From Ancylostoma caninum (lineage: Eukaryota; Nematoda; Chromadorea; Rhabditida; Ancylostomatidae), in NCBI GenBank assembly GCA_037903475.1, contig JBAJFG010000073.1, forward strand, positions 1,922,001 through 1,986,000: a DNA stretch of 64,000 nucleotides. The letters run 5' to 3'. A model generated the notes under the pieces. The model had not been told where the DNA came from. It was given only the letters and a program-made list of their open reading frames with translations, and did not search any database. A program made the translations under genes and the position numbers. Shown here in pieces: positions 25,401 to 37,411 of the stretch (positions within the stretch are counted from its first letter, which is position 1; each line of letters starts with the position of its first letter).

Positions 25401-27889
25401 TTCTGGACTATTTTTGGATGAGCTTGGATAAGCATCCACCGGAGAACATCAACGGATTCGCACCTTTAGTATCTTCACTATCATCTCTGTAAGGTTTTGA
25501 TTAACCCATTGTCTCGGGCACTGAGCAAGCTGAACTATCCAAGGGGTTTGAAATCTGGGGTTTCTCAGGAGTAATGGCCAAAACCACTGAAATCTTCAAG
25601 CATTTTCACGGTTCCCGCAAACCGCATCGCAGTCTCCACTTCCAATTCTAAGAGTTAACCAATAAATAAATACGATTCTGAAGAGGATGCGGCAACCTAA
25701 AGTGAATTTAAAAAGCGGAACCCTCGTGGTGTTACGATAAATAGGGGCCACCCATAATCTCTCGTTCTACTTCAGTCGTTGATACATGGTTTGATGGATA
25801 ATCAGTGGATTTTGCTAATGTTCACTGCTTCTGCCACACTATTCGAGAAACTTTTCATTGCCATTGTTTATGCAACACTTCCATAGTATGATATATTGGA
25901 GAAGCTGTTTCTCAGAGACTGTCTTCTCAGTTCTTACTCTGTGGAGCCCTGGAAATATTCAAAAACGTTAAGTGAACTTTGAATTGTTATATCGAAAACG
26001 CCGACTTCCAGACTCGTTATAGATTCGTGGGTGGAACTTCCCCCAGCAACCATATCGGGATACTCTCTCGTATTTTATCTGGAAAACATCTTTAATGCTC
26101 ATGTAGTGCTCCTTACGAATACTTTCCACAATGATGTGTAGTGATACCTAACGCAAACGTTTTCCATTTTTCTCCTTCAGCGATTTGAATGCTTCATCCA
26201 GATTTTGAGCAGTGGTTTTTTCATTGTCCTTATTTAACCTGTTTTGTCCGTGGTTATGAAGGAAAGTTTCAGCATGTATATATGGCACAAAAGTTTGAAA
26301 AAATGTTGCGAATTATTATAGCACAACAGCAAGCTGTTTTTAGTCCACTTCTTGGCAGATGCAAGTATGTTATAGATTCACACTAGTCGGATGAGCTGTG
26401 AGAGCAAAGGAAAAACTAGTGGCTTGCGTAGGTCTACATGGACCACAAACATGAGGCAGCCTTCAACAACGAAGCTCGTTAAAAGTCTTCTCTCAATCAA
26501 AATTGGTTATTTCAGGAAGTTTCCGGACTAATATCGTCCTATTGTCAGTTCAGTGTTCAATCTAATTTCTATTTAATCTTCTATATTAGCCTTATGTGGC
26601 TTCCCAGGAAGAACGATACTCAGTAAGTTGATTTAAAGCAACATTCAGAGGAAATTACGTACTTGACTAGGACCGTTCCGTAAAATGGGTCAAGGGTGTA
26701 CTTGGGATTTTCCTGCTTTCTTCTTGCTTCTTGCTCTAGTAGACAGTCGTACCACTACAAAATTTGCAAGTTACAAAAAAAATTAATGCTTGAAACTTTC
26801 CATACAGCATCTCATCTTCTTGCTTTCTCCTATAGACGACAGTCGTACAACTGCAAAATTTCAAAATGGCAAGGGAATTTATGCTTCGAACATTCCACAC
26901 AGCAGTTCTGAACGGTGTATTAGCTCATTTGTACTAAACACTTTTAGTTTAACATTTGCAGACTCCCGTAATATAGTGGCCGAATAACAAACATTTCTTT
27001 TATGAAGAAAGAAGTAGGGCATGGAAGAAGGGGCTCGACGAAAAAGTGGTTCTTCGCACGCCAACCGCTAACTCAAGAGTCATAAGGGCAGCATTTACAC
27101 TCATCTACCAGTGCTTTCCACAATAATGGATCTTTTTTGCTCCTACACATATTGGTATGAAATTGTTCTTGGTCTTACCAGGTCATCACTGCCGCGAAGA
27201 TCTTTGTGGAAATCCTGGATCTTCACCCTGTAGTGTTTATCCATTGCGCAGTCCGACTCATACACTAAAAGACATGTAAAAAGTGGATGATTAATTTGAT
27301 CGCGAAAACGTGGAAATTTACATGGACGTTCCGTTCCTGCTACCACCTGAAAGAAAGCAAATTGTTGTTGGAGATTGACGGAAAATAAAAATTGATACTG
27401 ATTATGATCTGCTTCCTTTAATCAAAAATGGTTAATTCTGGAATTTTCCGGATTACTATCGTTCTTACTATAACCTTCAGCAGTATTTTTGGATTTCAGC
27501 ATTCTCGTCTAAGGTGAAGTTTTCAATTCCATGGGGATGCTATGTTCTTTTTAAAAGATGTCTGGTGTCAAAGGGATATTTTCCGAAAGAGACTACGTGG
27601 AATGCACAAATTCAGAAACCTCTGTGGCTCTGAATTAAAGTTGAATGCGTGACGCAACTGAGAAGGGATCGCTTAAAGTCGAGAATCTAATATTCACATT
27701 GAACCGCGAGGTTATAATTATTTGATTTTTCCCGTTTATGTAGGTGTGTCTGACGAACTTTTGCGACTGGTCAGTGATGGTGATTGTGTTGTGATTGTGG
27801 AAACATATAAGAGGCTAGGATCGGGTGTGGTGTGGTGGAGTAGAGGCGAGATTATTCAGAAGGGTGAGCGATGGACAATGGGTTCACCG

Positions 27890-28280
27890 ATGGAGACGGG
27901 CAAACAAACCTCTTCAGATGTATTGCCATGCGAGACTGGGAAAATGTATCGGCATACTAGCCTTGTCAGTTGTCTTGCAATGCAAACCTTGTCAAGTATG
28001 TCTCCAAGCAAGACTTTAACGTGCGAAAATCTTGGCATCAACGAGGACCGTGCCCTGGTGCCATTCTGCGAGGTCCGCTGCCTTAGCAACTGTACTGCGA
28101 AATACCCAGGAAATGTCTTGCCAACATCTTCCCTTGCCTTTTGTATCTCCAAACACCCACAAAATGTATCGCCAACACATTCCCTCGCCCACTTTCATTG
28201 CCAAACAGGCTCTTTACCTATTCTTCCACAAAATGCATTGCGAAGTGAAAATTTGTCCGCTGAAATGAACAGTGAGAGTC
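27890..28280 (+). repeat. Degenerate GCCAA/ACAA-unit repeat (family copy 2)
   Basis: This array is colinear with 17400-17830, for example GTATTGCCATGCGAGACTGG and AATGTATCGCCAACACATTC. It lies in intron 1 of the pseudogene copy. Confidence 0.65.
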
Positions 28281-29009
28281 AATGACGGTGCGTTTTTCGC
28301 GGACTTGAGAAGCACGTGCCGCGGCCGAGACCCTTGGAATCGACGCCGTATGAGTGCAAATCAGGGTTGACTTGGTAATTTTTCATCATATTGGATGTTA
28401 ACCGGGGATGAGCGGATTGTCCGTATCCAGTTTTCCGCTTTGTCGTTATCCGTAGGTTTTCGCGTATCCGTTATCCGGGCTTTTGGTGGCGAATAAGGTG
28501 CGGATAAGGCCAAAAATAGTAGCTTCATTTCTTTCGTCTTCAGTAGAGGAAAGCTTCTATTCCAAGAAAAGCCATCATATTACAGGATCTAGCGCGTTTC
28601 CCCCATAACTTATTTGGAACTCTCTTGATGCGATGTAGGAGGAGGTAGTATTGACTTCTACTCGCCTCGAAAAGCTCTTGCTCAGTTTTTCTGGGTTTTC
28701 CGACATTCGAGGCAATGAGCTCGAAACCATTACCCATTACTCACCTGTGTAAGATTATCGACGAAGCTGACTAATGTTGTTACCACTGACGAAGTTGAAA
28801 TTGATGAACTCACAGCTCACCGATGAGCGGTGCCCTCTTGCTCGCGAAGTTCACTCCGACTATTCATTCGGCCCTACAGTTTTTATCAATTTTTGGATCT
28901 ACTATGTTCATCACATAGTGTTTGGGAGTGAATACCTTCATAATATTCAGCCAGTACTAGAACGTTTATGAAAACTCCAAAAGATATATGGAGCAAGGCA
29001 TCAGCCAAT

Positions 29010-29049
29010 GTGACGGCACCCCCCCCCCCCCCCCCCAAAAAAAAAAAAC
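29010..29049 (+). repeat. Homopolymer C then A run
   Basis: About 22 C bases followed by about 13 A bases; not coding. Confidence 0.9.
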
Positions 29050-29561
29050 AGCGTTGTCGTCAATGGGTCTAGAAAAGAGACTTTGGAGGGACCAGCGTTC
29101 GTTATGGGAACCCTTACATTGAAGACGTCCTGGTCACGTATCATCTAATGTATCTAATGTGCCAATCGAGCAAGTCATCGAATATCCAAATATCACTGTT
29201 GTTTTTGTGACAAATTCTAATACCTCCTCATAGTGACGCCATGCTCAACAGCGCTTTGAGAATGAGTTTTAATGATTAACAAAATGAAGAACTTGTGCTT
29301 ATCCTCATCCAAAATGTAACGAATCGAAACTCGCTCATTCAAAAATCCGCACCTTTTCGCGGCGGGACGCGTGGGAAGACGCAGCGCGCAGTCCTTTAGC
29401 CCCCAACAATGCACTTATTAATGCGCAGTGTGAGGAAAGTGCTTTGTTCTCCATATTTATTCCTTGATATCGTGAAGCTTTATATGTTGTATGCATCAAT
29501 GCTAACTCTTTTCATTCATTCTGTCGTCAAATGTTTCGCATTTGATGAACTTAGCATACTA

Positions 29562-30475
29562 CAGGATGGTCTAAAATTACGGAGACAAGGGCGCGATGTG
29601 CGTTTTTCGACTTATCTCGAGTTTTGGCGTTTTGCATCCAATTTTCTGCTGTTCATTTGTTCAATTGTACAGGTTCCTTCAAAACATTACCTAACACTAT
29701 GATTTTTGGGAATAGCTAGACCGTCAGTCAAGCTTAGTTTTACCACCCAATTACATTTTTTGTGCAGGTTTGGCACGAATGTTGTGCTAACGTGTAAAAT
29801 TTTACAAGAGGCACGCTAAGTAGTACATCATAAAGTACAAGGTGTGCGAAACAGAAAAACGTTAAAGTCATTGTGAATGGCCACCTACCTTGGTTCTGAC
29901 ATCCAGAATTTCGTGCGGATACGCCGAAATTCAACGTGGACTGAGGGTGCTTTTCAATTCTAATCACCATTATTAAATGTATTATGAGGGAAATACTTCT
30001 CAGAACTTTGAGAATGGAAGTTGATGAGTCTAAAAAGTTCCAGTCCCCTCCCTAAACAGTGAAAAAAAAACCAAAAACAACCCTAAAGTACGTTTTTGCT
30101 AGTTTTTGCACAGGAAATCATGTCTGCTTCCTTATAAATCTTGTTTTCAGCACTCATTCGAGCAGATTTCTCGTTATGATATCCATTCGAAGACAAAAAC
30201 TGACTTCACTCTCAGGAAAATTGTTTTATCCTTGGAGCAAACGCTTTTAGAAAAGGCAGATTATTCAGGAAAACTGCACTTCCGTGCCACAGCAGGCGAC
30301 TAGTTCGAATTCTTCATGTGTTTTCTCGTCGGTGGTAGGAGAAATCGTGAGATGTGATGGTAGATTTTGTTCATTGTGAAATGGAAAATATCATATTGGA
30401 AACTGAATTGCCAACTCGTTTTCCAACGTTAGATATGAACCTTTTAGCGCGTCTCCGTAATTTTGGACCACCCTC
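29562..30475. mobile_element. 914-bp mariner-like non-autonomous element
   Basis: Inverted ends CAGGATGGTCTAAAATTACG and GAGGGTGGTCCAAAATTACG are flanked by TA. No transposase frame is found. Its right 180 bp recur at 42225-42415, ending at the equivalent terminus and TA. Confidence 0.8.
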
Positions 30476-30799
30476 TATTTCTGGTTATTTTCATTTTTTT
30501 AGCGTTCGTCTAGCCGACGTATGGACATATAAGGGCGTAAGTCTGAATAGGTTCACAGAGAAGGAGACGTATTCCTAAGATTCAATTTTCAGAATGAGAG
30601 AACTTCCATGGCTCTTTCTGGTCAGCTGTTGACGATTTCGGGTTTGACAGTAGGATGACCAAATCACATGGTTATCGTTTTGCTCCTGTCTTAATGTTGG
30701 ACACTGAGGAAAAAATTCAAGTGGTAGTGCTGAGAGCAGCTGAAGAGTCCTTTATGCCCTCATATCAACTAGCAAGATGTCCTCATCCATAGAAGGTGT

Positions 30800-31250
30800 T
30801 ATGGGCGCTGAGACTCTTGGACTTTGTGTAGTCCGAATGCACAATTAAGGCGACGGTTCAGTGGAATATTTATTACTGTACAAGTGAGAGCGAGCAAGGA
30901 GAGAAGTGAGTGCCTCGTAGGGCTTACAGCATCATTCTGACTAGGAACAAGTATCTCTAGCCCGAGACGGGTCAGCTCCGCCCCCTCCACAGGAGGTACA
31001 GTATCGGCGGTAAGCATAAATACTACAAGGATCATCGATCTGTCGATGATATCAGACTGTTCGTGGATGCGAGAGACTCTTTGACTGTGGTTTAGTCCGC
31101 ACAATGAACAAATAAGCAGGTGGTTCAGTAGTATGTTTATCTGGCGAGAATATGAGCAAGCGCAGCGTCTGCCGTCCGTCGATTGGCTTTGTCCAGAAAC
31201 TGGGGGTGAAGCGAAAGATACGGGGACCACGCCCCTTCTTGATTGACATA
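30800..31250 (+). repeat. Two imperfect direct repeats of about 180 bp
   Basis: About 30800-30980 and 31065-31250 share landmarks such as GAGACTCT.GACT, TAGTCCG.A, GGTTCAGT and GAG.GAGCAAG in the same order. They may be relics of LTRs or a tandem-duplicated element; no coding sequence is seen. Confidence 0.4.
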
Positions 31251-31449
31251 ATGGGTCGCGGGTCATCGGTACGATGACAGAAGGGTCATAGGAGCAGCAC
31301 CGGAAGTCCGAGATACAGGTATACTGGTTAACCCCTCTCATCCAATGTGCCGAGTGGAAGCATTATTTCCTTCAAGCTTTCCGCGCACAGACCAGGTGGT
31401 AGTGAAATGAGACGTGCACAATATCTGACAATAATCCAACCTCAAGAAG

Positions 31450-31760
31450 AAGATATGATAACCTCGATTTTTGCTAGAACCTTTGAAAAAATCCTCAAGA
31501 AGAGAATTTAAAGTCGCTTTCAAGGGCATTGCATTGTATCCCCTCATCAGCATGGTTTTCAAAAGAACAAGTTCACAATCACAGCCATACTGCAATCGCT
31601 TAATGATTGGACAGCTAGTAGTGATCACGGATATGCTACCGACGTCGTGTTTCTACATTATTGCGAGGGCTTCGATCAGGTGTCTCACGATAAGCTCCTT
31701 CACAAAATGGACATAATTGGAATCTTCGGATTATTGAGGATTATTGACTGGTATTGAAGC
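31450..31760 (+). pseudogene. CR1/Jockey-like reverse transcriptase fragment
   Basis: One frame with a single stop gives FARTFEKILKKRI, SPHQHGFQKNKFTITAILQS and CEGFDQVSHDKLLHKM. This is the segment around the first catalytic reverse transcriptase block of a CR1 or Jockey-group LINE. The catalytic FD..H context is kept; the rest of the LINE is absent. Confidence 0.6.
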
Positions 31761-32093
31761 GTATTGGAGCCGTCCAAAATGGTGCATGGACGATTCCCCA
31801 TATATTGAATCCTATATAGATCTACATAAGCATAAAAAGTTGGACTGCCTGCACTTCTCTTGTACCTTCGTGAGGCGAGATAGGGGAATTGCAAGAGATT
31901 GCGCACACACAGACCGTTGCAGATCAGGAGCTAATACATCTTTATTTAAAGGCAAGGTCGTGGCAAAATTAAATCTCTCGAATTTCTATTGGATTCGTAG
32001 CCCACGACGAAGCCTTGGACGAAATTTCTAGAAAACTTCCCGATGGGGTCCCAACGAACGCTTTCCATCCCCCTATTCCAGTACAGCGTTTGC

Positions 32094-32302
32094 GGGTGTG
32101 GGTCATGATGAGGCAAAATGGGGCGGCGTGTTCCCGCCCTTCGGCGTCGTCGTCCCCACTAACATTTAAATTTGCATTGGCAACTATGGTGAAATCGCGC
32201 GCGAATTAGTGCGAGTAGGTCCTGAAGGGCGGGGCGAGGGTTCGAATGAACCAATCGTAGACACATTGCCCACCCACTTTCGCCTCATCATGACCCACAC
32301 CC
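32094..32302. mobile_element. 209-bp Mutator-type MITE with 9-bp target duplication
   Basis: Inverted ends GGGTGTGGGTCATGATGAGG are flanked by identical 9-bp repeats AGCGTTTGC (32085-32093 and 32303-32311). A 9-bp duplication points to the Mutator (MULE) superfamily. No ORF. Confidence 0.85.
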
Positions 32303-33365
32303 AGCGTTTGCGAATCATCCGTGCTTTCAATGATGTTATACGCTATAACGCGCTGCGTGCGCTATAAAGTAGCGAATACATAGTACATAACTTACCAGGA
32401 ACAGCTCAGAATTCAGAAAAACAGAAAATGGGAAGATTTTCTGCATTGCAACACCTTCAGGCTAATGAGGTCAGCATGATTTTCGTTCTCATAACCAAGC
32501 ATTTCAAATGATTATAATACTCTGGATTTGAGGCGAAGGTGACAAGGTGAAAGGCATAACACCAAGCATCAGATGCAAGAAATGAGGAGCTTTTAGGGCA
32601 CCCCAGGTTTTGGAAACCATTCATCAGCACTTTCAATGGAACTTCAAAAATTGTTTGAAAAAGCACACACGATGGCCTCTATAAACACTGAAGCAAAATT
32701 AGAGCTTACTTATGCTTACCTTTGCTTATCCACAACTAAGATCCATGAAAGCGTAACCAAGCGGAACCAGGTTGGCAAATCAACTTTTGCGTCCTGCGTC
32801 TCCTAACTTCACATAGTCTATGAGGTGACTGATAATGCTAAGCACTGTTGGTTTGGGTGGTTGATGTTTCACGGATTCCAGCCTAGCACTTTATTAAGAA
32901 CGCTACATTACTGGTTATCTCTCTCTTAAGTACTCATGTATTCAATTGCAAGGAGACAATTATTACTGTTAAACTGCAAATCTTTGGCGCTTCGAAATTT
33001 TTCTGTTGCCCAAGGCAACGACGAAGCATTCGGTCGAGAAACGGCAAGGTAAAATTTGTTTGTTTTCCTCCGATTTTTATTGCTCGAATGGTGCTGAAGA
33101 CGATGGCATAATTCAATTATTTGTTCATATTCAGCGATATTCTAACTGGATATTTCAAAATGGGTCTCCCCAACACCAATCAGAAAATCTTGGGAGGAAA
33201 GTATTGTACTTCCAGAAGAACATCTAGAGACATTTGAGTACCCCTTCTTCACTGGACAGAATGCAAAGATCTTCTATGTTTCACGAATATCAAAGGTGTT
33301 ATTGACATATCATCTACGATGTGAAGGAATCATCACATTCAATAACAGTGGATGGTTATTTTTCC

Positions 33366-33373
33366 TATAAAAG
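33366..33373 (+). promoter_or_regulatory. TATA box of the cargo secreted-protein gene
   Basis: TATAAAAG lies 36 bases before the ATG at 33410, so the 5' leader would be very short. Confidence 0.6.
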
Positions 33374-33409
33374 ATTGTGTGGCGCAGACGTTCCTATCGC
33401 ATTTCACCA

Positions 33410-34064
33410 ATGTTCCGCTTCCTCTTGCTACTTTGCGTTGCTCGTACTGCTCTGGTAAGATGACAACCCATTCATAGGATTCTATTCAGCTATTTGGCAT
33501 CCTTGTTCTGTAGTAGAAGTGGTAATCCAAAGGGGAGCTTCGCTGATATGCAAACACCGCAGTAGATGCGGAAAACTTTTCTAATCTAAATAATTTGCAA
33601 AGATCTTCTTTAAGGCATGTGCACCAGGGACGGGAAATGACATCGCTACAATGACGTTGCACACAAATAGTCACTATCCGCACTCGAATCCTCACTACTA
33701 CATTAGTCGAGTGGAGCGAGAGGTGAACTATTTAACTCTTAGGACATCTTTTCTTTGCTGAGAGTCTGTGCTTTTTTATTCGCAGATGAGGAGACTGTTC
33801 AAAGCTTACGGTGTCAACTACAACCCTAAATATGTTAGAATAAGCACGCGAGGTGTGAATGGAAAGCTGGTGGTCACTGTGCAAGCGTATTCAGTAGATT
33901 GCAAAAGGGTTTGTCTTTGCAATAATTTTTTTCATCACCGCCTGCTACCTAACAATACACCTGATTAGGCACCGGAGTTCATGTCGAAGCTGAAGAGGCG
34001 AGCAGGACACCTCTTTGTAACTGCCCACCTGTCGTGCAGCAATGGAATGGAGCGCTATGTATAG
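33410..34064 (+). CDS. Small secreted protein inside the hAT-like unit
   Basis: Exons 33410-33454, 33786-33908 and 33969-34064 are in phase and encode 87 residues. The first exon is a clean signal peptide (MFRFLLLLCVARTAL) ending at GTAAGA. The mature chain is basic, includes VRISTRGVNGKLVVTVQAYS and ends SCSNGMERYV, with two cysteines. A TATA box lies at 33366 and AATAAA at 34131-34136, so promoter, splice sites, frame and poly(A) signal all look intact. I do not recognise the family; the pattern of strands and cysteines faintly recalls netrin/TIMP-like (NTR) modules, which is only a guess. It probably acts outside the cell. Confidence 0.65.
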
Positions 34065-34130
34065 TGGGGGCAAAATCATTGCAATTGTCTTCTGCAATGA
34101 ACCCCCAGAAAGAAAAACAGCAACACGCTG

Positions 34131-34136
34131 AATAAA
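34131..34136 (+). terminator. Poly(A) signal of the cargo gene
   Basis: AATAAA lies 67 bases after the stop codon of the 33410-34064 gene, at a usual distance for nematode 3' ends. Confidence 0.6.
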
Positions 34137-34551
34137 TCATTAGCATGCTATGATGTTCATAGCTGATATTCTATAAGGAGTGACAGTAGAGGAAGACACA
34201 TATATGTATTAAACAGCATTGCAACTTCCATGCAGATGCCCGCAAAGGGATGCTCATGCAAGTTTCATATTTACACGATCAAGCTAGCTGATAGATTTTA
34301 TAGGGAAGGCGTGGACTTGACCTCATGTGCAAGTTGCTGTTGAAATGTAATAATTTAACTGATTCCTTTTATCATCCTAAATGTTAGATATTAGTACTAG
34401 TGATATCTTAATATTATTCTTAATATTAGTAAAAGGTGGTGTCTTGAAGCATCTGGAACACTTATCCGTTATCCGTTATCCGGTCATTTTTGGCCAATCC
34501 GTTATCCGGGTCGTGAAAAATCTCATATCCGCTCATCGCTGATGTTAACTA

Positions 34552-35640
34552 CAGTGTGTTTCATAATTATAAGATCACTCCCAAAATCTGTGTTATCAAG
34601 AAAAGAAAACTTCACAAGAATTTTCCACTATTGCCAAAAGATTACCTCTCTTGAAAAAGTAAGGTAGAGCAATTTTGAGAATCCTGTTATTTCTTTTGAT
34701 TTTTCTATGAATATTTTCTTTTTTCACACCATTTTGTAAACATAAGATCACTCCTGAAAAACAAGTAAATGAGTCGGAAAAAGGTCAAATTTTGTGTCTC
34801 AAGTGACCTGTAAGAGTAACTATGCACCGCAAACACATGTTCAGTGATGTCCCGCGATCGACTGCTGTCTACAGTAGAAAAGGCTCAAGTTCAAGCTCTT
34901 CGACGTGCCGGCTTCAGTATCAGAGCCACTGCAAGACAGAGTGGACGATCTTTTTGCTCCGTGCGACGATATTTGGGTTCCGGACGCCCTCGCGAGGTCT
35001 CTGGTCAAGACAAGAGGAGGATACTCAGAGCTGCTTCTAACAGCACCTTGTCTCTAAACCAGATTCGGTCAGGTTTGGAGCTTCTTTTCTCCAAATCGAC
35101 GGTCTGAAGGGTGATAAGGAGGAGCAGTGTCATTGGAAGACATGCGTTGAGGAAAGCCGCGAACCTTACAGCTCACCACAAGGCCTCACGACTGAAATTT
35201 GCACAGGCAAACTTTTAACGCGAGATTGGTCAAAGGTAGGGGCGTTGTGAAATCGCAGAACGTGGACGATGGCACTCATTCAGGTAGTGTTTTCAGAAGA
35301 GAAGTTCAATTTGGACAGCCCCGATGGCTACAAATACTACATATTGGCGTGATCTACGGAAGGATCCGGTCGTTGGCACTATTTCAGTGGACGCAGTGCG
35401 GTGGCATGGGGAGCTTCCTGCAACGACTTCACGCCTGCGCTGGCCTTTCTTTTGTGCAAATTGAACTCAGCGGACAACCAGGCAACCCTGCGAGCACACC
35501 TGCTACCATCCCACCATGATACCGTATCTACAACACACCTACACTAACCCGACAAAGCCTAATTTATGGTACAAAACGGATACGATATTCGTGTTTATCA
35601 CCTCAAGTGACCCCTCTAGGGGAGTTTAGATTGAGATACT
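34552..35640 (+). mobile_element. Tc3-like Tc1/mariner transposon, right end missing
   Basis: The left end CAGTGTGTTTCATAATTATA follows a TA directly after the hAT-like unit's target duplication. The motif CATAAGATCACTCC is repeated inside (34740-34755), like the second transposase-binding site of Tc3 ends. It encodes a decayed transposase. No matching right terminus was found up to 36700. Confidence 0.7.
34844..35530 (+). pseudogene. Tc3-like transposase, fragmented
   Basis: The N-terminal part (34844-35107) is a bipartite helix-turn-helix region: STVEKAQVQALRRAGFSIRA, GRSFCSVRRYLGSGRPREVS and LNQIRSGLELL. Further on, in other frames, come FSEEKFNLDSPDGYKYY and WRDLRKDPVVG, the block around the first catalytic aspartate, here changed to glutamate (FSEEK for FSDEK). 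Stops and frameshifts make it inactive. Confidence 0.8.
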
Positions 35641-36195
35641 TAACCTTCAAAATTTGAAGCAAGACCAGCCGAATAGTGCCAAAAGTGGTTCATTCTTCAC
35701 TTCTCTGCAATGCCTTTGCTGTGATACTCCTGCTACAGCCATATTTCTTTGTTTTTTTCTAGCATTCCTCGTGGATCTCCAACTGTGCTGCAATTTTACA
35801 TCTTTCCAGGTGTTGGAATTTTTGCAGAGAATGGATCTTCAATCAGCGATTGACACAAGCTATCGTCCATACATATTATACCGTAACTCTTTCAGCTGGT
35901 ACCAAAGTGTTGTACGCTCATCCCTCTACTCTTGAGTTCTTGAGATGTTTCTGGTTTTCATTTAATGTTGTTTCTTGTTCTTATTTGGGTTTGTTTCAGG
36001 CTCTTAGCAGATGCGTTCATTTCCGACAAGCTTTCAGTTGCTTCTTGTTCTAATCTAAACGTATCGTTGTTTCTTGTGTTGAAATTCCTTTCATGTAGTT
36101 TGAAAAATAATAAATTTGTGGTGTCGATTGAAGTGTTATGACATCTGAAAGTTATTTTATCAGCTTAAATAGTGCGTCATGCAAGCGAGAAAATG

Positions 36196-36325
36196 TCGCA
36201 CATCTCCGCGGTGAACCCGCACTTGCTCACAGTGTGTCCGCACATCCCCGCAGTGGACCCGCATATGCCCACGGACGGTGGGCCCGCACATACCCACGAT
36301 GGGCCCGCACATGCTCATAGTGGCT
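36196..36325 (+). repeat. GC-rich minisatellite, units of 21-24 bp
   Basis: About five units resemble GGGCCCGCACATGCCCACGG. They lie in the insertion block, between the Tc3-like relic and the resumption of the duplicated segment. Confidence 0.75.
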
Positions 36326-36724
36326 AACCGACTTCCCACCTCGGATTTGCCGCCGATCCACCGCGAATAGAAAATTCAGAGTATGGCCAAGCAAAGGGCA
36401 TTATTTCGCCTATATGGGAGAAAGCGATCGCAAATGGGTTCGAGGGCTTTTGAGAAGAGGGATTGAAATCAGTGGGAGGATTCAGATCCGAAAATTTTAC
36501 AGAACCCATACACATTTTTGTTTGCATTTAATGTGGAGTATACGAGCGAAGCGAATATAGAAGCCTGAAACTCCGGCGTTGGCCAGACTGGTAATTTATA
36601 ACCCTATTAACCGACCATGAGGTTGCCACTATGACTTACTGGTCAAAGTTTCAGCTGCTTTATTTTTGTCGGGGTCTGAAGGGGTCAAGCGATCTATGAA
36701 GTTAGCAGAACAAACAACTCAGTC

Positions 36725-37411
36725 AAAAATCGGAAAACCGGGTCTTACTCCAGAAAAAATAAACCCCACGGAAGCTGAGATATCACCTCGGCATGCAAAA
36801 ATTCTCTGTTATATAGTTAGATTTTCTGTTGAATGAACTGAGATTTTATGTTGGAGAATAATGAAAGCGTCGAAACGGTTTTGGTGGTGCATTATTGTGG
36901 TCATCATAGATAAACAACTGCAGCCATAATTGAACAAGGTGAGAAATTATAAAATGGATTTTTGTTTGAAGCAATCTCATCGCAAGGAGGAGACCGAGAA
37001 GGTACTGCATGCTGGCGGTTGGCTGAATTGAAAGATCAATGCTCCATGCTTTTATATGGCAAATTATTAATATCAATATTTCATACAGCATTAATACAGC
37101 ACTTTCGACGCCATCCCTTTGATCCTACCTTGTCTATAGGCAGGGTTTTTGAAAACTGGTGCACGCGTGATGCATAAGTACATGCATAATAAGCAATTAG
37201 TTATGGAAAATGGAGAGAAATTAACAGATATAGAATTCATCCAGCCACGTTGGAATGTTTGCGAAATAGTGAGCTGTGGTCGAAAAGTTTAAATCACCAG
37301 ATAATAAAATTCATCCAGCCATGTTGGAATGTTTGCGAAACAGTGAGCTGTGGTCGAAAAGTTGAAACCACCAGATATAACTTCTAATGAGATTCACTGA
37401 AAGTTGTATCT
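36725..37411 (+). repeat. Right-hand piece of the duplicated 4.4-kb segment
   Basis: This piece aligns with 17935-18535, for example GGAGACCGAGAA and AACAGTGAGCTGTGG. It continues the copy that breaks off at about 28375. A 77-bp portion (CCAGCCACGTTGGAATGTTT..) is tandemly doubled at about 37235-37380. Confidence 0.8.

Larger units (their letters stand above)
28403..34541. mobile_element. 6.1-kb hAT-like unit carrying a secreted-protein gene
   Basis: Identical 8-bp flanks ATGTTAAC (28395-28402 and 34542-34549) bracket the unit. Its ends match inverted: CGGGGATGAGCGGAT on the left and CAGCGATGAGCGGAT as reverse complement of the right, 13 of 15 identical. The small hAT MITE at 55386 has the same kind of end (CAGGGATGAGCGG). 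GTTATCCG motifs lie near both ends. The interior holds a mariner-like element, a CR1 fragment, a MULE-type MITE and an intact small gene. No hAT transposase is seen, so it would depend on another copy. An alternative is two separate small insertions that happen to share flanks. Confidence 0.6.
25910..37010 (-). pseudogene. Decayed second copy of the small secreted-protein gene
   Basis: Exons homologous to 14685-18253 are at 37010-36981 (MQYLLGLLLA), 27346-27328 (VVAGTE), 27264-27179 (YESDCAMDKHYRVKIQDFHK), about 26270-26150 (NLDEAFKSLKEKNGKRLR) and about 25985-25910. The first donor is ATGAGA instead of GTAAGA. Exon 4 ends in TAG where copy 1 has CAG. Exon 5 has a TAA after the fourth codon. 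The first intron is expanded to about 9.6 kb by transposons. Exons 2 and 3 keep their frame, so decay may be recent. TATAAAAG persists at 37056-37049. Confidence 0.7.
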
